Translations under genes and position numbers: made by a program
NCBI GenBank assembly: GCA_032821775.1
Contig: JAVLRN010000008.1
Span: forward strand, 1,860,001-1,924,000
Source: Sanguinoderma infundibulare
Taxonomy: Eukaryota; Basidiomycota; Agaricomycetes; Polyporales; Polyporaceae
Direction of reading: 5' to 3'
DNA: 64,000 bases
The notes under the pieces: generated by a model
Seen by the model: only the letters and a program-made list of their open reading frames with translations
The model's database searches: none
Told to the model about the DNA's origin: nothing
Shown: one piece after another, positions 1-10,589 of the stretch
Numbering within the stretch: position 1 is the stretch's first letter
Layout of the letters: each line of letters starts with the position of its first letter

Positions 1-1884
1 ACCGTACTTGTGCGTCCTGAAACACCTGCTCAAAGGGCACGTCCTTCCGATCCTGGTCGTTCGTGGGCTTCGTCTTCAAAAGGGACTCGTATGCGTCCTC
101 GGGAAGCAGCTCATTGAGAAATCCGAGGAGACTGCATTCTGCTGAGAATTTCACCATGCCGCTATGTTCCTTCTCCACAGCGCGGTAGTATGCTTCGGTG
201 ACCAGGAAGCGGGAAATCACCTCCCCAGTCTCCCCCTTGTCGGCAAGATCATGGTTGAGGAAGGCCATAAGTTCGTTCAAGATTGAATACATCCCAGTTC
301 CTGGGTCATTCCGGATCTTCATAAGGACCTGGGCGGCCGCCTCGCCTATTATGGGCTCACTCCCGCATGTGGTGAGCACGTAGTCACGGCGTGGGGTGAT
401 ATCGAGCAGCGTCCTCATCTGGTGGGCAAGAAGCTCTTCCTTCGAGCACATTTCGGGGAATTCATGCGACACATCCTTACGCAACAAGAGGCGGATGTCA
501 AGCAAAGTGGAAAGTAGCAAGCGCAAGGAGGCTGAGTCGTTGAGATTGACTGTTCCCGCTGGCAATATGGTATGTTTCGCCAGCTCGACCATCTCATCGA
601 ATGATATGGTTGGGTCTGAGGTGACTACCGCTTGCCACCTTGGAAATTGTCAGCTTGATTCGCATGACGCTGGGAGACAGTAAACTCACAGACTGCGGCC
701 AAAGCACCCTAGATATTTCGGTTCGCATAATGTGTCCCATGTTATGTCATTCAACTTGAAGTCGTTGGGAATGACCTCCCTGCGACCAGCGCAGAATGGA
801 CGGACCATATCTTCGAAACGACCATAACGCCGTGCAGACTGGTTATGATGCTGGAGTGCTCGAAATGAAGGGGCCAACACCGATACATGCGGGTTTGTCG
901 AAATGAAAAGGAAAAAGATTGGTTGGTGCAAAAACGCAGCCAGTGATTGTGATAGGATATCGAACATGGTCCGCGATAAGTTGTTGTCGTCCCTGTTTGG
1001 AATGATTTCCCCCAGTGTTTCCGCTTCATCGAAGTAGAACAAGATCTTCACTTTGTCCTGAACGGGGCTGGGGCGTGAAGCGTCAATTTGGTCGAGGAGC
1101 TTCTGCAGCTCGGATGCCGCCTCTTTAGCCGCAGCATGCAGCTGGAGCGGGACAAGGACATTCTCTGAGAGTATCCCAGGATGGGGCGCTGTAATGTTCG
1201 TTTCGATGGATGGGAGCGATGCATAGGTCTTTTGTACAGTATTCGAAAATATTAGCAAAGTGCAGGACTGGTATAACTGATATTATGAACTTACATGTTG
1301 AAGTTCATTGTTTACACATTTGTTGAATATGTTACGGTTGAGTATGGATCTCCGATGCCATACCAATGCTATATCACTGGATGTGTCCGCCTGGCGGAGT
1401 CTTTGGAGGTCTCTCGAGGTATATTTTAAAACACTGGAGAGAAACTTCAGAGCAGATATTTCTTGTGCGAAGTTGTCTTTGCAGGCTTTGAACTGCTCTT
1501 GGATAAGGTCCCGGATGCCATTATCACGGTGTATAGGCCTGTCTGTGCATTTTCTCAGTAATTTATTCTGATCTAGAACCTGGCAGCGATGTTCGGCCGC
1601 AATCAAGGAATACTCGACATACCTCTAGAGTCCCTCGGGTTTGAGTCCTTGTCACTCCCTATGTTGAAACCAATACTGAAGGTCTTTTTAGAGTACTCTT
1701 GAACGGCCCGTGTCTTTCCGTAACCTGAGCTTTGAATCCAGGACCCGTAGTTTGAACCAGGATTTCCATGTTCCCGTTCATCCTTGTTCCATGAGCTGTT
1801 GACCCATGCTCCGAGTACGTCCGCCAATGACCCAATAAATTGGTCAGACCCATCGGGCGACAGCTGAGTGTTGGATTGAGACAT
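1..1884 (-). CDS. CRN-like (Crinkler-type) P-loop protein, 3' part outside window
   Basis: The start is the ATG at 1884 (MSQSNTQLS). The first exon carries a Walker A-like motif, SSGYGKTRA, followed by EYSKKTFSIGFNI, a pattern I know from large Agaricomycete P-loop proteins related to the Crinkler/CRN group. An intron follows DSRG (donor GTATGTCG) and the next exon begins NKLLRKC. A second intron follows NNELQHV. The third exon holds ILFYFDEAETLGE, a Walker B-like acidic strand, then FLFISTNPHVSVLAP. The reading frame continues to the window edge, so the C-terminus is missing. Proteins of this family are usually large, with a C-terminal part ending in a (M/L)MQLG-type strand; a stray C-terminus of that kind lies at 10.6-11.2 kb. 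The family link is by motif resemblance, and the function is unknown (NTP binding inferred). Confidence 0.65.
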
Positions 1885-2154
1885 GATATAGTTGGAGGAA
1901 ATGTAGGAAATGTGAGAGTGAGTTGTGTTCGATGCCTTCAACGGTTGAAGCCTCCAGTTTATATACCCGCAGCCATCAAATGATTTGGCATCAACAATAC
2001 AATCTCCTATGACCGCCGCACAGAGATGATGGGTTTGGGGGTTGCCAGAGTCTGGCTGCGCTCAACCCTGGTTGAACCCGAGAGACCTCGGTGGCCGCCC
2101 GAATATTGCGCCCGTGGCACAGCTGCCACAAGGGTTCGGTTGCAACGATCCTAA

Positions 2155-2278
2155 AGTTCTCTACGTGCAGCCCGATGAGAGCGCGACCCAATCTGTCGCC
2201 CATATCCGCCATCTTCTCGTCGGCGTGCCTGTTATGCAGCTCGCACGCGAACCGGTCCGCCTCGTACTCGAACCTGCA
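2155..2278 (-). pseudogene. STE24-like CAAX metalloprotease (M48) fragment
   Basis: Reading the minus strand from 2278 gives CRFEYEADRFACELHNRHAD, then EKMADMGDRLGRALIGLHVENF. The EYxADxFA pattern matches the C-terminal zinc-ligand helix of M48 (Ste24) CAAX prenyl proteases, where the first E is the third zinc ligand, and the LIxLHVENL-type helix follows it in that family. Only about 40 residues are recognisable and the HExxH helix is absent, so this is a scrap and not a gene. It touches the Argonaute fragment on the opposite strand at about 2275-2278. Confidence 0.6.
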
Positions 2279-2631
2279 ACGGCTTGCAGGGTCACGTCAG
2301 GGCGACCCACTACACCGTCGTCTACGACGAGAACAAGCTCGATGCGGACACCATCCAACAAGGCATGCACACCGCATGTTACTTGTATGCGCGCGCGACG
2401 AAGGCGGTCAGCCTCGTCCCTGCCGCGTACTACGCGGACATCGCATGCGAGCGTGGGGGCGAGTACTTGAATGTGCTGTTGAACACCAGCGACGACCGTT
2501 CCTCTGCACAGGGATCACGTCCCTCCGGTTCGGACAGGGAGAGGCAGAAGGAGGAGACGTACCAGAATGCGGTGAAGATGTGGCGCGAAGGTGTTCACCG
2601 GGACTTGCAGGAGACGATGTTCTACATCTAG
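2275..2631 (+). pseudogene. Argonaute C-terminal PIWI fragment
   Basis: The reading frame runs from CNGLQGHVRATHYTVVYDEN through ARATKAVSLVPAAYYADIAC to a stop at 2629-2631 after LQETMFYI. This is the last ~118 residues of a PIWI domain. The histidine in ATHYTVVYDEN corresponds to the last catalytic position of the DEDH tetrad, the YYAD motif is the conserved 3' strand, and the terminal aromatic MFYI resembles the Argonaute C-terminus (MYFx). The rest of the PIWI domain and the N, PAZ and MID domains are missing upstream, where the sequence becomes an antisense STE24 piece. It cannot encode a working Argonaute. Confidence 0.75.
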
Positions 2632-2810
2632 GCGGTTCGGCCGACGAACGACAGCATCTGATGGGCAGATATCATCACGAGTGCTGTCAGTTACTCACCA
2701 TGCGCTCCATATCTCACTGCCCCTGAAACGCGAAATATGTAATCCTCGTATGTGCCGCGAGCGCGATATAGCAGTGCCTTCTGTTCTTCTCTCGGCGTTT
2801 TACATCAGCG

Positions 2811-4346
2811 CCCAGACTGAAAGATGCCGAAATCGTTCACTAGACAAGGGCTCCCTGTTAAGGAAATATTTTCTCACAGAAGCATAGCATAAAATCCCCT
2901 TCCTGGTACTCGGTATCGTCACCAATCCAACCCCACCTTGACAAGTCCTTTGACATCCAAACGCTACAACCATGTCTGCAAGGTCAGCCCACACATTCAT
3001 CATGTCAATTCTGTGTTGAAATCCCCATCTGGATTAGCACCATAAACACCTCCGAGCCCACTGTGTTCGTACCTCCAGAGCTACCCACAGAGGAGTTGCT
3101 ATACGAGATTCATTGCGCCTGTCTGTGGCCATGGAACTCCGTAAACACCGTGCGGGAGGCATATGACATTGAGACGAAAGCCTACAAGAAGATCATTCAA
3201 GACCTCGGCGCTGCCGACATAACATACGACAACGCGCTTGCCCACCTCGACCGGGCAGTCCAAGTCGTGCAGGCCGGCCTGCGGTCCGGTTTACGGGACC
3301 CGACGTCGAGATACTCGCTCAAGAAAGAGTACGAGGACGTCAACAACATCAAGGCGATGGTCGAAAAGTACCCTGAGCTGCAGTCACTGCTCCAGATCAC
3401 GTTCGACTCGGAAGCGGCCAGCTTCCAATCAATTGCTATCTTAGGTAGGTGTCATAATCGAAGGCTCCGACTCCTCGTCAAAGCTAAAGTTGTTAACAGA
3501 CCTATGGTATCACGACAAGAATGATCCTGAAGGGACTCTCAGGCCTTCCAATTTCGTAATACCCTTCACTGATGGCGAGATAGTGGGCTGGCCATGGACG
3601 GTCGATGGTGTTGACAGGAATGCGTAGTCAGCGAGATTGAAGCGACACAACTGGCGCATGGGTATACATACTATTCCATGCGTGTCGTCATGTTTGCAGA
3701 GTGTACTCAGTGCTGTTTCGATGAATGTGATTCTGTATCGGATTAAGAAGCGAGTGCATTGTGTGAAATGTATGAAGAAAACGCGACCATGGATGGCAGC
3801 CCCAACGCGCTAGGATTGCACGAAGACAGGCAAGGATGGGGCGAAGCAAGAGGCACATAGTATTGTTGTTGAGATGCCACAGTTTTGGAAACACGCTAAA
3901 ATATGTAAAATCCGATAGACACAGTTCGCTACGCAACGGTGTCGGGTTTGTGAGCGCGTTGTGCCTCACGGAATGACAAACGACAGGTGAGAACAGGCGA
4001 GGCCACTTTTACGCGTAACGCCACAGCTCACAAGGGAATATTTGCTCCGCAATGTCAACTGACGGAAGCGAATAGCTATGGTCATGCCACTGGGTATCTA
4101 CGCAGCGTGAGCATACATAGGGCGGTTGCGAAGTAACAATACCACCTCGCGACTGAGATGGAACGCCGAAACCGCAATCAGAAAATAGCTCACCAATCAT
4201 GCGGCACGGAGGGCACATCTAGCTCAACATTCCACCTCCCGCTTGCTCCTCGCACGTCGTCCGGATCCGGTGAAGCCTTCGGCGGCGAGGACTTCCGCCC
4301 CTAGAATCCGTGGGATGCTGGTCCACAGAATGGGAATCATACAGCG
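2811..4346 (+). repeat. Dispersed repeat R1, copy A (~1.5 kb)
   Basis: This copy matches, in opposite orientation, copy C at 21983-23473 over almost its whole length, and copy B at 9668-10588 over its gene half. Shared landmarks are GGGCTCCCTGTTAAGG at the 5' end, a gene with two introns, and a 3' tail running to GGAATCATAC near 4346. A and B also share about 35 bp beyond the end of C (GCGCCCAGACTGAAAGATGC at 2811). I found no terminal inverted repeats, transposase or clear target-site duplication. The class is unknown: non-autonomous element or segmental duplication. Confidence 0.85.
2972..3627 (+). CDS. R1-family gene, copy A: conserved protein of unknown function
   Basis: Splicing two 55-nt introns (2983-3037 and 3445-3499, both GT..AG) gives one open frame starting MSASTINTSEPTVF and ending GWPWTVDGVDRNA before TAG at 3625-3627, about 180 residues. 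Landmarks are VPPELPTEELL, AYDIETKAYKKIIQ, LDRAVQVVQAGLRSGLRD, YSLKKEYEDVNNIKAMVEKY and LWYHDKNDPEGTLRPSNFV. I do not recognise the family. No signal peptide, membrane segment or nuclease motif is visible; the middle looks helical. The same gene model, with the same splice sites, can be drawn in copies B and C. The C-terminal dozen residues differ here from B and C (GEIVGWPW... against GPIVGLYSQWS). Confidence 0.6.
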
Positions 4347-4713
4347 GCGATTGAGACGATATCAGGATGTGATAGAGGCGAAAGATGGCAACAGAGGACA
4401 GCAGGGGAAGGAAGGTGAAGGTCTCGGGGCGCACACAGGAAAGGAAGGAGGCTCGCGCCACCCGCAGACGCCTGCGGCTGTTTTCAGGGTGTTCTGTCGA
4501 CCCTATTCGATATACTCGACAAACACTGCGTGAAAACATCTCGCCCAACAAACATTTGCACGTCTATTCAGCCCTAGACGTTTCACCACCAGTCCCTATC
4601 CATCAACGCGACTCGTTTCATGCAGCATGGAGGCACGAGATTCCAGAGGACTCGAGTGATGAGCCTGACGGACACCAGCATGACTATCACCAGCGCTATT
4701 GCAATCCGCGGTA

Positions 4714-6719
4714 TTACGCGCTTCCCGTCGTATTGCAATCTGTAGTAGTCACCCCGATCGTGAACGTCGTCTTGATGACAAGGGAACACTGGCGTACCTG
4801 GCAGACCCGACTCGTTGATTACATTCACACACTTGTACACGGCCGTGGTCCCATTCGCCGGAGACACATTGAAGTTCTCGAAGCGCATGTTCGGGCAAGG
4901 CGCAGCAGGGCTGCACTCGAAGTCGACGACTGGCGAAACACGGATGAGCAAGTAGAACGGGTCGGATACGGACCACATGCCTGTGCTGCCCAGTGAACTT
5001 CCGGTCCAATCCTTGAAGGTGAGATTGCTGAACCGGAGCTGGGAAGGCAGGTCCCCGCTGCGATCGCCAGTCCTTTAGCATGCGCACAATGGCTAGACCG
5101 GAACGCACGACAAATACGCACGTGTGGCCACCATTCGTCTGGTAGACGTGGACGGGGATGGTGACAGGGTCAAATGTGATGTTCTTCATAAACGCGTTCG
5201 ACACGTATCCTGACACAAGAGGCAGCAGCTCAGCACAAATTTCGTATGGTAATATCGGTACAATGCTTATGCTCACCTCCGGCACCACCACCGCCGGTGG
5301 GAGGCGTTCCGTCAACCGAACCAGACCAAGACTTGAAGTAGATAGCATTGACTAAGTTGGGCTGAACTTGAGGGTCGAGGCGGATGAGCTGGACTGCTGT
5401 CAGCATCCGCAACGGTGGATATGAGGTAGATCGATACCTTGACGTCTTCTATGACGACGTTGTCGATAATGTCGGGCTGTTTGAGTTCGGTCAATCTAAC
5501 GACATGACAGTGACACTTCAAGGTTGGCATACCAAACCGACGTATTGTCCAACAGACCCGAAAGCGATACCGTTCCCGCCACGGCAGATAGCGTCCTTGA
5601 CGCGGATGTTTGTCGAGTTCTGGAAAAATGCAGTTTAGCCTAGTGTCCAACGACCTTTCGTGAATGGAGTGCTCACCCCCTTGAACGCGATGCAGTCATC
5701 GCCACACGTAATCTGCACAAAGGGTTATGAGGGGAAGGTCTTAGATTGTATGGAGATCTCACATCCCAGCGCAACAACGTGATGTTGTCAGAGCGATACG
5801 TATCGATGCCTGAGGTAAACCTCGTCAATCTCCGCCCCCGTCGTTCGCGTATAAACTTACCGTCAGTGTTCGGGACGACGCTGTGGGCGGCATCAGTCAC
5901 TACGTATACCCTTACACAGCGAATAGTGAGAAACGCACTTCTTCCCCGCCCACACCGGATCCTGGTTCGTCGCGTTGCAGTACATGCCGTCGTACACGAC
6001 CGCGCTAGAGTCCGCCACGATGTTGCACCAGAACGGCTGCGCCTCGATCCTGAAATCCCGCACAACGCCGTGCGTGACGTTCAGCAGAGTGAGTGCGATC
6101 GGCCGCCCGTCGCCGTCCGCGCGCGTGCGATTCGCGAAGTACGACCACCAGGGCTGGCCGTTGCCGTTTATGCCCCCGGACGCGTGGCCGTCGATGACAA
6201 AGTCGTGGCCGGTGACGACGAACCACGAGGCCTGGCTCTGGATGAACACGACGCGGTAGGTGTTGTTCGCGTCGAGCCAGTATTGGATGTCCGGCTTGAA
6301 CTGGCGAGTGGGCGCGGTCAAGCGAACGACGCACAATGACGGCAGAGAAGGAACTCACGCTAAGATAGCCGTGAAGATCGACTCGCGAGGACACCAAGTC
6401 CCATGTCATTTTCCTACGTAGATGATCAGATTTGAGCTCGTCCTCCATCGCAGGTACTACTCCACCTCGTGATGTTGTACTCCCCGGGCAGGAACACGGT
6501 GTTCCCGTAGTGCCCACATTTTGCGATGGCCGCTTCAACCTGTTGAACGAGTGTCATCAAAGAGTTGTTCGGAGCATCAGCATGCCGGCTTACCTGGTCC
6601 GTATCGTCTTGTCCATGACCCAGAGGCCTGACAGTGCATGTCTTCAGCGGCGGGCGATTGGACGCCGCGGCGATCACAGCCAAGCAGCTGGCTACGAGGA
6701 AGGCGTATGTCCTGCGCAT
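4714..6719 (-). CDS. GH28 glycoside hydrolase (exo-polygalacturonase / rhamnogalacturonan type)
   Basis: This is a secreted pectin-degrading enzyme model. It starts MRRTYAFLVASCLAVIAAAS (signal peptide) at 6719. About ten short introns can be removed to give one frame ending CNTTGSA at the TAA, 4714-4716. GH28 active-site motifs are present in order: VVPNTDGID (NTD), ITCGDDCIAFKG (DD) and CRGGNGIAFGSVGQY, with GGNG in place of the GHG of endo-polygalacturonases. The GGxGIAFGS(L/V)GQY form belongs, as far as I know, to the exo-acting branch. Also typical are WFVVTGHDFVIDGHASGGIN and GQPWWSY. No frameshift or stop is needed. The paralog at 35280-37307 has the same layout and the same C-terminus (CNVTGTA). 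Exact substrate (homogalacturonan or rhamnogalacturonan) cannot be told from sequence. Confidence 0.9.
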
Positions 6720-7429
6720 GTTGAGAGGACCCCATAGTCCTACAGCGTTCGCCGGTCTTCTTAAACATGAGCGCAAACGTCACGGGGGACAAACGGCCCG
6801 GGAAGATGCACAGAGGACGGAAATTAGTCGTTCGGTTGCGTCGAGTGACTTCACGGCGCATAAACACTGACGGCGGTGCGAGGCGTCACGGGGCCCCGGC
6901 ATGCGCAGGCTCGTGCCAAGGTACCTGATGGAGAAACCTCAGATCACGTACGAACACTTCTGCTCTCTCCACGAAGCCAGGCATGGGTCAAGCTTGGAAG
7001 TGCGCGCGGAAGGACCAGCATTGAGATACTCCGGGCCACGGATCCCGAAGGAAACTAGCCGCATACCTTGCTCCCACATCGCGTGAGGATTATATAGAAA
7101 TGCATGAACACACGGAGCGATCGCCGTTATTGCCGCAGCGGGGGAACCGAGACAAAAGGTACAGTCAATTCGATCGTGTTGTTAGAAGTCTCTGGCGCGG
7201 CATTGTTCAACCGTTGTAAACGAGAACAAATACCCTGATACTCACCGGTGAGGGAGCGCTGCAGGAAGCCGTCGACCGAGTTGCAGCACGGAAAGCCATA
7301 CGCAACAATTCGCGATGTGCCGAGAGAGGACAAGGTGGAGAACGGCACGGTTGTCGAAAAAATGTGACTTAGAATATGGGATTTTTGTGTGTCTCTTCCT
7401 GCGAAAATGCCGATGAGACTGTAAACGTG

Positions 7430-8463
7430 CGCCCGCGCGATAATGCACCAACGATGGGCGGGATAATGTGGCCCGTCTTCGCTTCCCAAGACGGCGACTT
7501 CACCCTCTTCCCGTTCGCCAAGTCCGGCGCAACCTGCTCCAACAACCTCACCCTCCGCCCCTTCCCGTCCGTGTTCGAGTCCCAGCTCCCGACCTACTTC
7601 GCCGAAAAGGCCAACGGCTCCATCGCGGCATTGAAACCCGAGGATACGATCTACACTGGATCGGGACGAACGACGTCGGGGTGGGCGCGCTCTTGACAGG
7701 GAGCCAGACCTCAGGCGTGACGGTCGTCGACAGTGACCTGCGCGGTAAACTGGGTCACGACGCTGTACAGCAGCGGCGCGTGCAATGTCATCTTCCAGAA
7801 CGTGAGTATATAGCCCAAAGGACCACACGATGGGGATCTAATCACCTCGACGAACATCCCCGACAGATGATCCCACTGGAGATCACCCCACTTTACTCCG
7901 CAGAATCGTACCCGAACCGGTACTGGACCGCGCAGCGCAACACGACCGAGTGGAGTGTGTTCATGAAGGAGTTGACCACCTCGGGGAACGCCGTCGCCGG
8001 CCTCGAGCTCCAGCTCCTCGCTCCCACCCTACACGATGCGCACATCGGTGAGCCCGCTCTTCGACATTCAGGTGGAAAGGGAAGTGCTCACTATATGAAC
8101 CGCGGGCTTCTTCGACTCGCACTCGCTATTCGCGGACATGTTCGCGCTCCCGCAGCTGTACCTGAACGGGACCGCGCCGCTCAATGTGACCGGCGCCGCG
8201 CAAGCATGCGTCTTCCAGGAGAACGAGAGCACAGGCAACCCGGGCGTGTGCACGGACGCGTTGGGGACGGCCCGGGACGGCTTCTTCTGGTAGGGTTTCT
8301 TGTTCGTTCGGTTGTTGACTTCCAGCAGCAAGTACTGATACGATGGGATGGGAACAGGTACGACGAGCTGCACCCGTCCATGCAGGCGGAGCGGGTCGTA
8401 GCGAAGGCAATTTCGGATGTGATCCACAGGCGATCGGAGAAGTGGATCACTTGGTTGTCTTGA
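7430..8463 (+). pseudogene. GDSL/SGNH esterase (CE16-like), frameshifted and N-terminally truncated
   Basis: Recognisable blocks in order are GGIMWPVFASQDGDFTLFPF, SGATCSNNLTLRPFPSVFES, WIGTNDVGVGALLTGSQT (block III GTND), CAVNWVTTLYSSGACNVIFQ, MIPLEITPLYSAESYPNRYW, THDAHIG-type APTLHDAHIG, FFDSHSLFADMFALPQLYLN and YDELHPSMQAERVVA (the Asp-x-x-His catalytic pair). These are the C-terminal three quarters of fungal GDSL acylhydrolases. The GDSY nucleophile block was not found upstream. The frame changes at about 7653 (between TIYT and WIGTND) and again at about 7730 (between VTVVD and TVTCAVNW). The expected splice acceptor before FFDSH near 8105 reads CGCGG, not CGCAG. A GTAGGG..AACAG intron before YDELHP is intact. 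Confidence 0.8.
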
Positions 8464-9667
8464 GGAAGCGTGGGGGGGGCCGTTGGATGGCTGCAATAAA
8501 AGAGCAGACGCACATGCCCGTTGTATCATATAGGACATGGAACTCGAAAGGAAACGAACATGCTCACCTCGGTCTGTACGGACCACCGTTGACCATTCCT
8601 TGACGCCCTCTTCTACGCCCAGAGACATGCCTGCGACGCTGTCTGCCAGCAGCGACGACTGCTGGCACTACGACGCGCTCCATCCCCCTTCGCTTCCGTT
8701 CGCTTCCCACCCCATCCAACAGACACAAGACACACCCACACGGACCCAAATGGCATGGATGCGATCGAAAACCAATGGATTGAACAGAGCGGTAAACACG
8801 TACATGGCTACATTAAAGCTTGTCCCTCCAACACGGGCCGCCCCCGACACCAGAGCTGGTCGGTACGATCTTGAGATGGAGGTAGCCGCTCTCCCTCGCG
8901 AAATGGTTCAAGACCCTCCAAGAAGCGTGCGCCGAGTGTGAGTCGAGCCCGTGGCAGAGAGGATCCCAAATATCAGCCCGCGAGGTGATAACTTTCGATG
9001 AGAGAGAAAATTGCCTCGCGCTCGCTTAAATACACCCTGCTCAGGCGCCTATTCTTCTCCCAGAATGGTTATATAGACGCTGGGGTTTCTGCTCACTTCC
9101 GTCGTTCCGACCTGGACTCGTGCCTGTGCATTTATATACCACGGAACAACGCTCTCACAAGAGGGTCAGCGAGACGCAGCACCCCATCGTTCTTGCAATA
9201 GGTGAGTATGCGATGAGCGCACAATGATAAGGTGACGGCTTCCGACCACGACGTCGAACGCCTTTCTGAAGACATGTATTCGAGCGCTCCGGTGCGAACA
9301 GGAAGTGAGTAATGTCGCAACCAGCGTGCATGTCACAATAAACCAAGAAATACATCATCAAGAGTAGGCCAGGTGGAGGAAGCGAGTGAGCATGTCGGTG
9401 GCCGGGGCAAGGTAAGTACTCTCGCGCGGCACGCGCACCTTTGCACCTGTATTGATTAACAAGAGTTGACCGTGCCCGACGATCCCTGCCAATTGGGTGC
9501 CTCAGGGTTGAGGTAGGATCCCAGTCGTCTGGTCCTGATCCCAACTTCCCCCTGTCTTCCTCCAATTCCCAGGTAGAGGGATCTGAGCGGAAGCCGTGTG
9601 CTTCGCTCCCTGGGCTGGCCTCCCCCGGGGCGGCGAGCGAAGAAGTGACGGAGCCGAGAACCCTCTT
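8464..9667. other. No gene recognised
   Basis: Short open frames only, none with a recognisable domain or conserved splice pattern. A run of eight G lies near 8470. Nothing here is supported as a gene. Confidence 0.5.
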
Positions 9668-10588
9668 GATACAGAATCACATTCATCGAAACAGCACTGA
9701 GTACACTCTGCAAATATGACGACACGCATGTATACCCATGCGCTAGTTGTGTGGCTTCAATCTCGCTGACTACACATTCCTATCAGGACCATTGACTGTA
9801 CAGGCCCACTATCGGGCCATCAGTGAAGGGTATCACGAAATTGGAAGGCCTGAGAGTCCCTTTAGGATCATTCTTGTCGTGATACCATAGGTCTGTTAAC
9901 AACTTTAGCTTTGACGAGGAGCCGGAGCCTTCGATTATATGACACGTACCTAAGATAGCAATTGATTGGAAGCTGGCCGCCTCCGAGTCGAACGCGATCT
10001 GGAGCAGCAACTGCAGGTCAGGGTACTTTTCGACCATCGCCTTGATGTTGTTGACGTCCTCGTACTCTTTCTTGAGCGAGTATCTCGACGTCGGGTCCCG
10101 TAAACCGGACCGCAGGCCGGCCTGCACGACTTGGACTGCCCGGTCGAGGTGGGCAAGCGCGTTGTCGTATGTTATGTCGTCAGCGCCGTGCTCCTGAATG
10201 ATCTTCTTGTAGGCTTCCGTCTCAATGTCATATGCCTCCCCCACGGTGTTTGTGGAGTTCCATGGCCATAGACTGGCGCGATGAATCCTATATAGCAACT
10301 CCTCTGTGGGTAGCTCTGGAAGGACGAACACAGTGGGCTCGGATGCGTTTACGGTGCTAATGCAGATGGGGATGTCAACACAGAACTGACATGATGAATG
10401 TGTGGGCTGACCTTGCAGACATGGTTGTAGCGTTTGGATGTCAAAGGACTTGTCAAGGTGCTGTTGGATTGGTGACGATACCGAGTACCAGGAAGGGGAT
10501 TTTATGCTATGGCTTCGGCGAGAAAATATTTCCTTAACAGGGAGCCCTTGTTTAGTGAACGATTTCGGCATCTTTCAGTCTGGGCGCT
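9668..10588 (-). repeat. Dispersed repeat R1, copy B (truncated)
   Basis: Shared with copies A and C from TGATACAGAATCACATTC at the low-coordinate side to the GCGCCC end near 10588. The ~620-bp tail present in A and C (beyond the conserved GATACAGAATC block) is absent, so this copy is 3'-truncated. It shares with A the ~35 bp beyond the end of C. It abuts a CRN-like C-terminal fragment on the opposite strand. Confidence 0.85.
9783..10422 (-). CDS. R1-family gene, copy B: conserved protein of unknown function
   Basis: The gene model is the same as in copy A: ATG at 10422 (MSAS), a first intron starting GTCAGCCCACAC, exon 2 beginning TVNASEPTVFVLPELPTEEL, a second intron before DLWYHDKNDPKG, and TGA at 9783-9785 after GPIVGLYSQWS. 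An alternative unspliced frame runs from 10571 (MPKSFTKQ) through the intron sequences, but copy A breaks that frame with an early stop, so I prefer the spliced model. Substitutions specific to this copy cluster near the N-terminus (YRIHRASLWPWNSTNTVGEA). The family is unrecognised. Confidence 0.6.
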
Positions 10589-10589
10589 C

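Noticed and set aside
4219..4551. 110-codon minus-strand frame downstream of the GH28 gene
   Set aside because: It spans the edge of repeat R1-A, is Arg-rich and has no domain; copy C does not preserve it.
10422..10571. Extended unspliced start (MPKSFTKQGL...) for the R1 gene in copy B
   Set aside because: In copy A the same stretch hits a stop after SHRSIA, and copy C diverges before the ATG. The spliced MSAS/MSSS start is available in all three copies.
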